From: Manis javanica
Taxonomy: Eukaryota > Chordata > Mammalia > Pholidota > Manidae
DNA: 64,000 bases
Assembly (NCBI RefSeq): GCF_040802235.1
Contig: NC_133157.1
Span: 32,257,501-32,321,500, forward strand
Direction: 5' to 3'
Positions within the stretch are counted from its first letter, which is position 1. Each line of letters starts with the position of its first letter. Both the position numbers and the translations under genes were made by a program. The notes under the pieces are model-generated. The model was not told where the DNA came from, made no database searches, and saw only the letters and a list, made by a program, of their open reading frames with translations. Of the stretch, positions 37,924 through 48,989 are shown in pieces.

Positions 37924-38706
37924 AACTGTAGCATCGCCCGGATCCCTGTGGAGGCTTTTTGATGATCATCCCCCGGCACGAGTCCTCCAGAGAGTGCTGA
38001 TGCTGGAAGCTCCTCCTCATATCGTATCTTAGTGCATTTTCTGGGTAGCCAAGCTAGGCCTTGATCTTCTGCATAGAAAGAAACAGACCCTTTGCCCACA
38101 CTTTGACATGCCCTCTATGCCACTGTGTAGAACTCATTGGAAGTCAGCACACAGGAGCTGCTTTTTTTAAAAATTCTTTTTAATTTATTTTTTATTAAGA
38201 GAAAGGCATATTATCAGAAAAGAGTACCTCCACAGCTGATCATCTGACACCCTTTAAGCGATCAACATTAAGGATATTTAAAGCATGTGTTAATCTTTGA
38301 TTTACCAATAGTTTTATCCTATCAAGGAGTAATCCCCCTTTTCTTTCTTTCTTTCTTTTTTTTTTAATCTTTAATCTACACTTACATGAAGAATACTATG
38401 TTTACTATGCTCTCCCCTATATCAAGTCCCCCCTAAAAACCACATTACGGTTACTGTCCATCAGCATAGCAAAATGTTGTAGAATCACTACTTGTCCTCT
38501 CTGTGTTGTATAGCACTCCCTCCCCTTTCTCCCTCCCCCCCATTGCATGCTAATCTTAATACCCCCCTTATTCTTCCCCCCCTTATCCCTCCCTGCCCAC
38601 CCTTCCTCCCCAGTTCCTTTCCCTTTGGTACCTGTTAGTCCATTTTTGGGTTCTGTAATTCCGCTCCTGTTTTGTTCCCTCAGTTTTTGCTTTGTTCTTA
38701 TACTCC

Positions 38707-41700
38707 TCAGATGAGTGAAATCATTTGGTATTTCTCTTTCACCGCTTGGCTTATTTCACTGAGCATAATACTCTCCAGCTCCATCCATGTTGCTGCAAAT
38801 GGTTGGATTTTTCCACTTCTTATGGCTGAGTAGTATTCCATTGTGTATATGTAACACATCTTCTTTATCCATTCATCTACCGATGGACATTTAGGTTGCT
38901 TCCAATTCTTGGCTATTGTAAATAGTGCTGCGATAAACATAGGGGTGCATCTGTCTTTCTTAAACTTGATTGCTGCGTTCTTAGGGTAAATTCCTAGGAG
39001 TGGAATTCCTGGGTCAAATGGTAGGTCTGTTTTGAGCATTTTGATGAACCTCCATACTGCTTTCCACAATGGTTGAACTAATTTACATTCCCACCAGCAG
39101 TGTAGGAGGGTTCCCCTTTCTCCACAGCCTCGCCAACATTTGTTGTTCTTTGTCTTTTGGATGGCAGCTCTCCTTACTGGTGTGAGGTGATACCTCATTG
39201 TAGTTTTAATTTGCATTTCTCTGATAATTAGTGATGTGGAGCATCTTTTCATGTGTCTGTTGGCCATCTGTATTTCTTTTTTAGAGAACTGTCTGTTCAG
39301 TTCCTCTGCCCATTTTTTAATTGGGTTATTTGTGTTTTGTTTGTTGAGGCGTGTGAGCTCTTTATATCTTCTGGACGTCAAGCCTTTATCGGATCTGTCA
39401 TTTTCAAATATATTCTTCCATACTGTAGGGTTCCTTTTTGTTCTATTGATGGTGTCCTTCCCTGTACAGAAGCTTCTCAGCTTAATGTAGTCCCACTTGC
39501 TCATTTTTGCTGTTGTTTTCCTTGCCCGGGGAGATATGTTCAAGAAGAGGTCACTCATGTTTATGTCTAAGAGGTTTTTGCCTATGTTTTTTTCCAAGAG
39601 TTTAATGGTTTCATGACTTACATTCAGGTCTTTGATCCATTTTGAGTTTACCTTTGTATATGGGGTTAGACAATGGTCCAGTTTCATTCTCCTACATGTA
39701 GCTGTCCAGTTTTGCCAGCACCCTCTGTTGAAGAGACTGTCATTTTGCCATTGTATGTCCATGGATCCTTTATCAAATATTAATTGACCATATATGTTTG
39801 GGTTAATTTCTGGAGTCTCTAATCTGTTCCACTGGTCTGTGGCTCTGTTCTTGTGCCAGTACCAAATTGTCTTGATTACTATGGCTTTGTAGTAGAGCTT
39901 GAAGTTGGGGAGTGAGATCCCTCCTACTTTATTCTTCTTTTTCAGGATTGCTTTGGCTATTCAGGGTCTTTGGTGTTTCATATGAATTTTTGAATTATTT
40001 GTTCCAATTCATTGAAGAATGTTGCTGGTAATTTGAGAGGGATTGCATCAAATCTGTATATTGCTTTGGGCAGGATGGCCATTTTGACGATATTAATTCT
40101 TCCTAGCCATGAGCATGGGATGAGTTTCCATTTATTAGTGTCCCCTTTAATTTCTCTTAAGACTGACTTCTAGTTTTCAGAGTATAAGTCTTTCACTTCT
40201 TTGGTTAGGTTTATTCCTAGGTATTTTATTCTTCTTGATGCAATGGTGAATGGAATTGTTTTCCTGATTTCTCTTTCTATTGGTTCATTGTTAGTGTATA
40301 GGAAAGTTACAGATTTCTGTGTGTTAATTTTGTATCCTGCAACTTTGCTGTATTCCGATATCAGTTCTAGTAGTTTTGAAGTGGAGTCTTTAGGGTTTTT
40401 TATGTACAGTATCATATCATCTGCAAATAGTGACAGTTTAACTTCTTCTTTACCAATCTGGATTCCTTGTATTTCTTTGTTTTGTCTGATTGCCGTGGCT
40501 AGGACCTCCAGGACTATGTTAAATAACAGTGGGGAGAGTGAGCATCCCTGTCTGGTTCCCAATCTCAGAGGAAATGCTTTCAGCTTCTCACTATTCAGTA
40601 TAATGCTGGCTGTGGGTTTATGATATATGGCCTTTATTATGTTGAGGTACTTGCCCTCTATTCCCATTTTGCTGAGAGTTTTTATCATGAATGGATGTTG
40701 AATTTTGTCAAATGCTTTTTCAGCATCTATGGAGATGATCATGTGGTTTTTGTCTTTGTTTTTGTTGATGTGGTGGATGATGTTGATGGATTTTCGAATG
40801 TTGTACCATCCTTGCATCCCTGGGATGAATCCCACTTGGTCATGTGTATGATCCTTTTGATATACTGTTGAATTCTGTTTGCTAATATTTTATTGAGTAT
40901 TTTTGCATCTACGTTCATCAGGGATATTGGTCTGTAATTTTCTTTTTTGGTGGGGTCTTTGCCTGGTTTTGGTATTAGGGTGATGTTGGCTTCATAGGAT
41001 GAGTTTGGGAGTATTCCCTCCTCTTCTATTTTTTGGAACACTTTAAGGAGAATGGGTATTATGTCTTCTGTGTGTGTCTGATAAAATTCCGAGGTAAATC
41101 CATCCGGCCCCGGGGTTTTGTTCTTGGGTAGGTTTTTGATTACCGTTTCAATTTCTTTGCTCGTAATTGGTTTGTTTAACTTTTGTGTTTCTTCCTTGTT
41201 CAGTCTTGGGAGGTTGTATTTTTCTAGGACGTTGTCCATTTCTTTTAGGTTTTCCAGCTTGTTGGCATATAGGTTTCCATAGTAGTCTTTAATAATTCTT
41301 TGTATTTCTGTGGAGACTGTTGTGATTTTTCCATTCTCATTTCTGATTATGTTGATTTGTGTTGATTCTCTTTTTCTCTTAATAAGTTTGGCTAGAGGCT
41401 TATCTATTTGTTTATTTTCTCAAAGAACCAGCTCTTGGTTTCGTTGATTTTTGCTATTGTTTTATTCTTCTCAATTTTGTTTATTTCTTCTCTGATCTTT
41501 ATTATGTCCCTCCTTCTGATAACTTTAGGCCTCATTTGTTCTTCTTTTTCCAGTTTCGATAATTGTGATGTTCGACTATTCATTTGGGATTGTTCTTCCT
41601 TCTTCAAGTGTGCCTGGATTGCTATATACTTTCCTCTTAAGACTGCTTTCGCTGCATCCCACAGAAGTTGGGGCTTAGTGTTGTTGTTGTCATTTGTTTC

Positions 41701-42519
41701 TATATATTCCTTGATCGCTATTTTGATTTGTTCATTGATCCATTGATTATTTAGTAGCATGTTGTTAAGCCTCCATGTGTTTGTGAGCCTTTTTGTTTTC
41801 TTTGTAGAATTTATTTCTAGTTTTGTATCTTTGTGGTCTGAGAAGTTGGTTGGTAGAATTTCAATATTTTGGAGTTTACTGAGGCTCTTTTTGTGAGCTA
41901 GTATGTGGTCTATTCTGGAGAATGTTCCATGTGCACTTGAGAAGAATGTATATCCTGTTGCTTTTGGATGTAGAGTTCTATAGATGTCTATTAGGTCCAT
42001 CTGTTCTAGTGTGTTGTTCAGTGCCTGTGTGTCTTTACTTATTTTCTGCCCGGTGGATCTATCCTTTGGGGTGAGTGGTGTGTTGAAGTCTCCTACAATG
42101 AATGCATTGCAGTCTATTTCCGTCTTTAGTTCTGTTAGTATTTGCTTCACATATGCTGGTGCTCCTCTATTGGGTGCATATATATTTAGAATGGTTATAT
42201 CCTCTTGTTGGACTGAGCCCTTTATCATTATGTAGCATCCTTCTTTATCTCTTATTACTTTCCTGGTTTTGAAGTCTATTTTGTCTGATATTAGTACTGC
42301 AACCCCTGCTTTCTTCTCACTGTTTTTTGCCTGAAATATGTTTTTCCATCCCTTGACTTTTAGTCTATGCTTATCTTTGGGTTTAAGGTGAGTTTCTTGT
42401 AAGCAGCATATAGATGGGTCTTGCTTTTTTATCCATTCTATTACTCTATGTCTTTTGATTGGTGCATTAAGTCCATTTACATTTAGGGTGACTATTGAGA
42501 GATATGTACTTATTGCCAT
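38707..42519 (-). pseudogene. L1 ORF2 (endonuclease-reverse transcriptase), frameshifted
   Basis: The span corresponds to about 1270 codons, normal for mammalian ORF2p. Pieces in order: 42519-41404, APE-like endonuclease, with TLNVNGLN, LQETH, NIYAPN, GDFN and FSDH motifs present; 41239-40739, RT entry with [12 protein letters not shown]; 40835-40170, RT palm with active-site FADD and the upstream LGTRQGC; 39762-38707, thumb and Cys-rich domain with [18 protein letters not shown]. The frame changes three times and a stop follows the endonuclease part, so no full protein is made. The catalytic motifs themselves look undamaged, indicating recent decay. Confidence 0.92.
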
Positions 42520-42713
42520 TGCAGGCTTTAGATTCGTGGTTACAAAGGTTCAAGGTTAGCTTCTTTAGTATCTTACTGCCTAACTTAGCTCGCTTATTGA
42601 GCTGTTATATACACTGTCTGGAGATTCTTTTCTTCTCTCCCTTCTTATTCCTCCTCCTCCATTCTTCATATGTTGTGTGTTTTGTTCTGTGCTCTTTTTA
42701 GGGGTGCTCTCAT

Positions 42714-43637
42714 CTAGTGCAGTCCCTGTAGGATGCCCTGTAGAGGTGGTTTGTGGGAAGCAAATTCCCTCAGCTTTTGCTTGTCTGGGAATTGTTTAAT
42801 CCCGCCATCATATTTAAATGATAGTCGTGCTGGATACAGTATCCTTGGTTCAAGGCCCTTCTGTTTCATTGCATTAAGTATATCATGCCATTCTCTTCTG
42901 GCCTGTAGGGTTTCTGTCGAGAAGTCTGATGTTAGCCTGATGGGTTTTCCTTTATAGGTGACCTTTTTCTCTCTAGCTGCCTTTAAAACTCTTTCCTTGT
43001 CCTTGGTCCTTGCCATTTTAATTACTATGTGTCTTGGTGTTGTCCTCCTTGGATCCTTTCTGTTGGGAGTTCTGTGTAATTCCATGGTCTGTTCGATTAT
43101 TTCCTCCCCCAGTTTGGGGAAGTTTTCAGCAATTATTTCTTCAAAGAGACTTTCTATCCCTTTTCCTCTTTCTTCCTCTTCTGGTATCCCTATAATACGA
43201 ATATTATTCCTTTTGTATTGGTCACATAGTTCTCTTAGTGTTGTTTCATTCCTGGAGATCCTTTTATCTCTCTCTATGTCAGCTTCTATACGTTCCTGTT
43301 CTCTGGCTTCTATTCCTTCAATGGCCTCTTGCATCTTATCCATTCTGCTTATAAATCCTTCCAGGGATTGTTTCACTTCTGTGATCTCCTTCCTGACATC
43401 TGTGATCTCCTTCCGGACTTCATCCCACTGCTCTTGCATTTTTCTCTGCATCTCATCCCACTGCTCTTGCATTTTTCTCTGCATCTCATCCCATTGCTCT
43501 TGCATTTTTCTCTGCATCTCCGTCAGCATGTTCATGACTTTTATTTTGAATTCTTTTTCAGGAGGACTGGTTAGGTCTGTCTCCCTCTCAGGTGTTGTCT
43601 CTGTGATCTTTGTCTGCCTGTAGTTTTGCCTTTTCAT
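42714..43637 (-). CDS. L1 ORF1p, RNA-binding chaperone, intact
   Basis: 307 codons from ATG at 43637 (MKRQ...), chosen because family ORF1 proteins begin with this basic start and are about 300-340 residues; the frame stays open 71 codons further upstream into the 5' UTR. ORF1p trimerises and coats L1 RNA in cytoplasmic RNPs. Visible order: basic N-terminus; coiled coil, about residues 33-140, containing three exact copies of an 11-residue unit (41-73) plus two copies of VRKEIT(E/D); RRM from about 144 (NNIRIIGIPE) to 208; C-terminal domain, about 200-295, with ARREW and YPARLSF, conserved in L1 ORF1p. The open frame suggests recent insertion. Without a working ORF2 in cis its activity is doubtful. 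Confidence 0.9.
   Translation of the reverse strand: MKRQNYRQTKITETTPERETDLTSPPEKEFKIKVMNMLTEMQRKMQEQWDEMQRKMQEQWDEMQRKMQEQWDEVRKEITDVRKEITEVKQSLEGFISRMDKMQEAIEGIEAREQERIEADIERDKRISRNETTLRELCDQYKRNNIRIIGIPEEEERGKGIESLFEEIIAENFPKLGEEIIEQTMELHRTPNRKDPRRTTPRHIVIKMARTKDKERVLKAAREKKVTYKGKPIRLTSDFSTETLQARREWHDILNAMKQKGLEPRILYPARLSFKYDGGIKQFPDKQKLREFASHKPPLQGILQGLH
43421..43519 (-). repeat. Three 33-bp tandem units in ORF1
   Basis: 43421-43453, 43454-43486 and 43487-43519 are almost identical (one C/T difference), each encoding an 11-residue MQRKMQEQWDE unit in the coiled coil. A further 21-bp duplication (gatctccttcc...) lies at 43382-43420. Confidence 0.95.
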
Positions 43638-43984
43638 GGTGATAGAGATAGTTTGCAGATCTGGTACAAGTGACCGCTGGAAGAGCTTCCCTTCTTGTTG
43701 GTTTGTGGCCTTCTCCTGGGAGAATAGCGACCTATAGTGGCTTGTGCTGGGCAGCTGTGCGCAGACAGGGCTTCTGCTTCCTGCCCAGTTGCTTTGGGGT
43801 TTATCTCCGCTGTTGCTGTGGGCTTGTCCTGGCTGGGGCTGTTCCTCCAAAATGGTGGAGCCCCGTTGGAGGGGGAGCGGCCGGGAGGCTATTTATCTCC
43901 GTAAGGGGCCTCTGTGCCTCCTGCTGCCCAGGGGGTTAGAGTGCCCAGAGATCCCCAGATTCCCTGCCTCTGGTCTAAGTGACC

Positions 43985-44262
43985 TGTCCTGCCCCTTTAA
44001 GACTTCCAAAAAGCACTCTCCAAACCAAAACAACAACAGCAGCAATGAGAGAGGGAACAGAAAGGAAACAAAAAAGGAAAAAACACGTGATTTTTTTTTT
44101 TTTTTTTTTTTGTCCTCAGGTGCTGGTCCCAGGCACCCGCTCACTGGTCCTGCTGCCCTGTCTCCCTAGCACCAGGGTCCCTGTCCTTTCAAGGCTTCCA
44201 AAAAGCACCCACCCACCGGTCCCGCAGGGAAGGAACGCTCGATATTCTTTGTCCTCAGGGTG
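43985..44262 (-). repeat. L1 5' UTR repeated blocks
   Basis: Two related blocks: 'cctttaagacttccaaaaag' near 43993 recurs as 'cctttcaaggcttccaaaaa' near 44185, and 'tttgtcctcagg' near 44109 recurs near 44250. This suggests monomer-like tandem organisation of about 190 and 140 bp spacing. A 22-base T run (44092-44113) separates them. Confidence 0.6.
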
Positions 44263-45439
44263 ATACGATTTTTTATCACAGATGTGCTATTATTTTTCTT
44301 ATTGTAAAAGCAAAAACCAAAACATTTTTCTTATTAGGTCTTTGTCAAAAAGGAAAACTAAAAGACGAAGTCATTTGTTTTAAGAAAAATAGGGCACAAC
44401 ATATTTATCTGTGGAAGTGAAGAAATTTCTATGCATTTAAAAGGAAGTGCCTAACTTGCTTCATTTGTTTCCATTACCAGCTTGGACCCCATGACAACTT
44501 GGATTTGCAATGCTGTAGAGGTGTCAGTGCTTCCTGTCCTGAAGTGTGGACCCCAGGTCAGACTCTCATTTTATCGCCACTTCTGTCTTCAATTCCTTAG
44601 GGATGAGGGGCCACTGGAGCATGCCACGAGTGTAGTCCTGGGTCTGGTGGTCTGAGGTGAGAAGAAATCCTTCCCAGGGAGATCACTGTGAATCTCCAGT
44701 TAAGTGAGAGCAAACCACATCTGTGCTGTCTGTCCAGGGAAGCCCTCTGGACATGTGGCACCTTGATCATGAATCTTCTGAATTGGCCTCCTTCCCAGCA
44801 CTTCATTCCAATAATAGGGCTTCCTAGCCCTTCCCTCTCCATACTGGCTACATGGATGGGTCCCCCAGCGTGTTGTCTAGGAGTAGGCACAAGCTCCAGA
44901 TGTAGGCTGAGTAGCTCAGAACTGTGGGACAAACATCTGTCTCAGCTCAGACACCCTGTTTTTGTTCTTGTCACCTCAGATAACATCTCTTTTTATTAGT
45001 TATGTCACATGTTGGTTCCCACTGAGTTTGTGGGACACCAAGACCTTCAGATTGCTTTTTCTTGTACCCTTCTCAAGAGAGTCCTACCCCTACCTAAACT
45101 GGAAATCATAGGCCTTGAAGGTTGAATATAGTCCTAGAGGTCATCTATTGCTACCTCTCACATTTCCAGAAAGAGACCACTTTGTCAAACACCCTAACAA
45201 AAGTTCTCAACTTGTTGGAACTTGATATGAGGAAGTTCATACTTATGCTTATTGTATTTGACCCATAGCTTGACTCCTCCAAGGATGTATGTTGATTTTG
45301 TGAACACAACAAAATAAAACCCCAAACACATTAATGTCCTTTCCAGTTTAATGTCATAAGTTTATGACAATTTCTATATTTTCATGTGTGTTGGTATCAC
45401 ATATTAGATATTATTTCCAGAGTAATTAATGATCTCTGT

Positions 45440-46315
45440 AAAAAACTTAGAAAATAAAGAAATTATTAAGCAAACAAAAACAATGGGATATCTAGAATAT
45501 ATAAAGAGCACTTACAACTCAATAATAAAAAGGGAAATAATCCAATTAAAAAATGGGCAAAGGACTTGAATAGACATCCAAAGGAGATATACAAATGATC
45601 AATATGCACATGAAAAGATGCTCAACATTATTAAGCTTTAAGGAAATGCAAATTAAAACCACAATGAGACACCACTTCATATCCCCTAGGATGGCTATAA
45701 TAAAGGAGAAGGTAATTATTGGTGAAAATATATAGAAACTGAAACCCTCATGTTGCTGGTGGGAATACGAACTGCAGTCACTTTGGAAAACAGTCTGGCA
45801 GTTCTTTAGGATATGGAACACAGGTTACCATGACTCAGCAGTACCACTCTAGGTACACACTCAAGAGAAATGGTAACATATGTCCACACAAAAACATATA
45901 CATGGATGTTCATAGTATCATTATTCATAATAGTCAAAAAGTGAAGACAACCACCTGATGAACAGACAAATAAAATGTGGAATATCCATACAATGGAATG
46001 TTATTTGGGAATTTTTTTAAATGCTATGTTCTACAACATAGATAACATTAGAAACATGCTAAGGGAAAGAAATCAGACACAAGAGGTCACATATGAGATG
46101 TGAAATGTCTAGAACAGCCAAGTCTCTGGAGCCAGCAGATTAGTGGGTGCCTAGGGCTTAGGGGGTTTGAAAGGATGTATGGAGTTTGTTTATGGGGTGA
46201 TGAGAATGAAAAAGATTATGGTCATGGTCGCACAAATCCGTGAATATACTGAAAATGATGGAATTGCATATTTTAAATGGGCAAATTGTATGGTGCGTGA
46301 ATTGAATCCCAGAAA
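45440..46315 (+). repeat. Old L1 3' end
   Basis: Sense L1M: 'caattaaaaaatgggcaaag', 'tgaaaagatgctcaacatta', 'ctcatgttgctggtgggaat', 'tggatgttcatagtatcatt', 'agtgggtgcctagggcttag'. Only short fragments remain open. The preceding stretch 44300-45430 contains no recognised feature. Confidence 0.8.
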
Positions 46316-46669
46316 ACCGCCTTTTCATGAGTGCTCTGTGTTCCCCTTGACTAATGGTGGATGCGGTGTCGACCAGCAGCATTGGCTGGATAGGGGTCCA
46401 CTCTGAACCAGCTCCTCTGATGGCCCCTGGATGGAAGGGTGTTCTGCCTTAAGAAGCTAAAGTGCACCTGTGTCATCCAGGGGGTATAAGGCAGCTGCAT
46501 AATTATAGCCCAGGATAGCAGGTTGGAAGATGGGGAGCTTGGGAAATGGGGAGAGGGTCAGGGAGAGGTTTCAGAGGACGGAAGTAGTTACTTCCAGCTG
46601 AAACTTTGGGACAAACATCAAAGAGAGATTGTGACAGGTGGCCATGGATGTGACCAAGAAGAGTCCAGA

Positions 46670-46800
46670 TTAGACTTTAAGCACCTTGAGAGGAGGACTA
46701 CTACTAATTCATTGTTACATTCCTGGTCTTCAGCATAGGACTTGGCTTGAAGCATGGGTGTTGTAAAATTGCTGAATGAATGAATATACAAATGAAAGAA
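46670..46800 (+). repeat. L2 LINE 3' end
   Basis: 'actttaagcaccttgagagg' through 'aaattgctgaatgaatgaat' matches the sense L2 tail, which ends in GAAT repeats. Confidence 0.75.
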
Positions 46801-47679
46801 CTGCCAGGAGAAAAAACAGCATGAGCAAAGCCCAGAGCAGAAGGATGCAGGAATGGTCTGAAACGATCTGAAAATGCAAACTTGTCCAGTTTGGCTAGAG
46901 CACAAAGTTCAGTGAGGATCATGGGAGGTAAGTCCCCCAAAGCGCTGTGGCACCAGGTGATGGGGACTTTGAATTAGCTGCAGACTTGGAGGCAAATGAT
47001 TTTTGAGCAGAATGGTGAGGTCAAAGCTGTACTTTAGAAAGATGAAGCTGTAAAATCAAGTGGAAGGTGGATTAGAAGGGGTCAGCCTGGAGGGTGGGAA
47101 ACCATTTTAGAGGCTGTTTAGACAGATCATGGGAGCTAAGCTAGGCCAGTGGCAGTGGGAGTAGAGAATGAATGGGGCCAGAAACAGCCAATCTTCAAAC
47201 GTTGTAACGATTGTAAAAACAAGTGCATCTGGTGATAAATAGTTCATCTATTCAACAGAACTGTAACTATTAGAGGAAGCGCTTTCCAATAAAATATACA
47301 TTATTTGTGGCTTAAAGCTGTGACCACACTCGTTATAAAGATAATTGAAAGGAAAACCCCACTTGGGGGTAGTAAGAAAACAGGAAACCACAAGCCTATA
47401 ACCCCATTATATGGACTGTAATTCATCCACCTAACAGATGAACCCTGGACCACATTCACCTCCCCTGGCCTCACCCAACATGGGCTACCACATCTCTAGG
47501 ATCAAGCTTCAGGCAGAGACAGCCCTGTTTCACACTACCTAGCCACGTGCGGTACGGCAAGGACCTGGTTTCTGCTCTGCACGAACTCAGGCAGGACAAG
47601 CCCTAGTGGAGGCAGTATGAGGAAGACGCATCCTAACTTAGAGACCTACTTAGCGGTTGAGGATATTGATGCTGGCCCG

Positions 47680-47900
47680 GGCTGTGCCTGACTGAACTCC
47701 ATTTTGGCACTTAATAGTTTATGATCTTGACAAGTTAGTTAACAGCTCTGGCCTTAGTTGTCTCATCTATGAACTGGGACTCGTGAATATACTCATTGAG
47801 GAGTTATGAAAATTAGAGCGATACATTTAAAATGCTTAAAAACCACACCTGTTATATAGTAAGCACCATGTGTTCACTATTATTAGTGTTATTATTATTA
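47680..47900 (+). repeat. MIR SINE
   Basis: 'atcttgacaagttagttaac', 'gttgtctcatctatgaactg', 'atatagtaagcaccatgtgt' and a TTA-rich tail: a diverged sense MIR. Upstream 46800-47680 is blank. Confidence 0.65.
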
Positions 47901-48154
47901 TTGCAATAAATAACAGCCAAAGCTAGATAACAATGGAATGGGCTATTGTGAAGTACAGTATGCCCTGTCTCCATAGTATTACTGATACTCCACACTGAGG
48001 TACAGTGTTCCCTGTCCTGTTAGGCTGCTCCTTCCTCCTCTGGCAAGCAGGCTTTTACACTGACCTCCTATTACTCAGCACAGAGCTCAGGTGGTTGTAG
48101 GTTCAGCTTTAGACCTTGAGTTTTCAGTGCTGGTGAGGCATCCAACTAGCCTTA

Positions 48155-48290
48155 TTCAGTAATATTTGTTCTATTATTTAATTCCACAAACATTTTCTAA
48201 GCAACTACTGTGTGCCAGACACTGTGCTAGGCTCTGGAGATACTGGGAGGAATCAGACAGTCCCAGCTCTCAAAGACCCGATGATCCAGG
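48155..48290. repeat. Ancient mammalian repeat fragment
   Basis: 'gcaactactgtgtgccagac' then 'actgtgctaggctctggaga' and 'cagtcccagctctcaaagac' form a phrase that occurs in old mammal-wide LINE or SINE relics (MIR/L2 class). Exact family uncertain. Confidence 0.55.
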
Positions 48291-48557
48291 AAGGAAGGCA
48301 GGTAGGTATCACCTGTGGTGTAGTAAGTGCTACAGCACCAGCATTAATGAGGTTTGTAGGCAGCCAGAGGAGAGTCAGGACAGGCTTCCTGGAAGAAGCA
48401 GTAAGAAGCAAGGTCACCTGGGCCAAATTCTGGATCTGGGGAATGCAGAGTAGGGAAGATCCCTCTGGCTGGTCCATGAGTGACAGAGGATTTGGGCTTT
48501 CAGTGGATAGTCATTTTTCCTCCACCCTGTCCTTAGTTGAATTTTTGGGGTCCTCCC

Positions 48558-48989
48558 TGTTTTGCCAATGGGTTTCAATCCCCGGCAAGTTCGCTATGAA
48601 TTCAATGTGACCAAAGAAATGACAGTAGAACATTCTTGGGGCGAAAGGGTTACGCCCAACTTTATTTCCAGGTGGCAGGTCAGTCACTAAAATCCTGTTC
48701 ACTCAGAGTGAGTCTGCATGCAGCAAGCCGATCTCTGCTTCTGAGCCTCTCTGCCCGCATAGTCGTCCTGCACAGCCATCCTCTGGGCCTCCATCCTTGG
48801 TGCTGCCACCACTCTAGCCTCTCCTCTGCTCTCCTGCAGCCTTGCAGCTGTGCCACCATGTTGCCCAGAACATTGGGCAGAGCTCTTTATATAGAATCAA
48901 TAACGACACATTGCTCACATGTATGTAGTGAGCTAGCCAACCAGGGCCAGGTCAGAATCCTGGCCACAGGAACTTTCATTTTATCCACA
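48558..48989 (-). mobile_element. Solo ERV LTR with 5-bp TSD
   Basis: 432 bp, beginning TG and ending CA, flanked by a perfect CTCCC duplication (48553-48557 and 48990-48994). In element orientation (minus): U3, TATA box TATATAA (about 48888-48894), AATAAA (48661-48666 on +), then about 100 bp of U5-like sequence. It has no internal region, so it is probably a solo LTR formed by recombination. It is a homologue of the LTR at 50689 in opposite orientation. A 5-bp TSD is usual for class III ERVs, but this does not settle the class. Confidence 0.88.

Larger units (their letters stand above)
36502..38338 (-). mobile_element. ERV env-derived segment with its own poly(A) end
   Basis: Read on the minus strand: an upstream frame (38099-37884), the env transmembrane-subunit fragment (37923-37492), then about 1 kb of non-coding sequence containing a (TAA)n tract (36843-36866), a TATA-like box (about 36815-36825), the signal AATAAA (36531-36536) and, 18 bases later, an A run (T run on +, 36502-36512). 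The 3' structure is that of a processed transcript, plausibly ending at the R boundary of an LTR. It lies directly 3' of the L1 at 38339-44286 on the same strand. It may be an L1 3' transduction or extension, or an independent retrocopy; no TSD was found around it alone. Confidence 0.8.
38339..44286 (-). mobile_element. Nearly full-length L1, youngest in the window
   Basis: About 5.95 kb on the minus strand: 5' UTR (about 43638-44286), intact ORF1 (42714-43637), a 194-bp inter-ORF spacer, ORF2 (38707-42519, broken) and a 3' UTR ending in an A-rich tail seen on + as T runs and (TTTC)n at 38339-38365. The 5' UTR includes two related blocks and a 22-base A run. A candidate TSD, CTATTA(C)TTTTT, occurs at 36495-36506 and 44287-44297, that is, outside the adjoining env-derived segment rather than at the L1 tail. 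ORF2 damage makes it non-autonomous. Confidence 0.93.

Noticed and set aside
38339..38365. (TTTC)n as an independent microsatellite
   Set aside because: Better explained as the degraded A tail of the minus-strand L1, which starts exactly there.
42958..43623. 221-codon + strand frame, Ser/Leu/Cys-rich
   Set aside because: It is the antisense shadow of the L1 ORF1 coding sequence; the minus-strand protein matches ORF1p domains.
43670..44263. + strand frames of 89-141 codons in the L1 5' UTR
   Set aside because: GC-rich antisense 5' UTR sequence; no homology, and L1 5' UTRs are non-coding on this strand.
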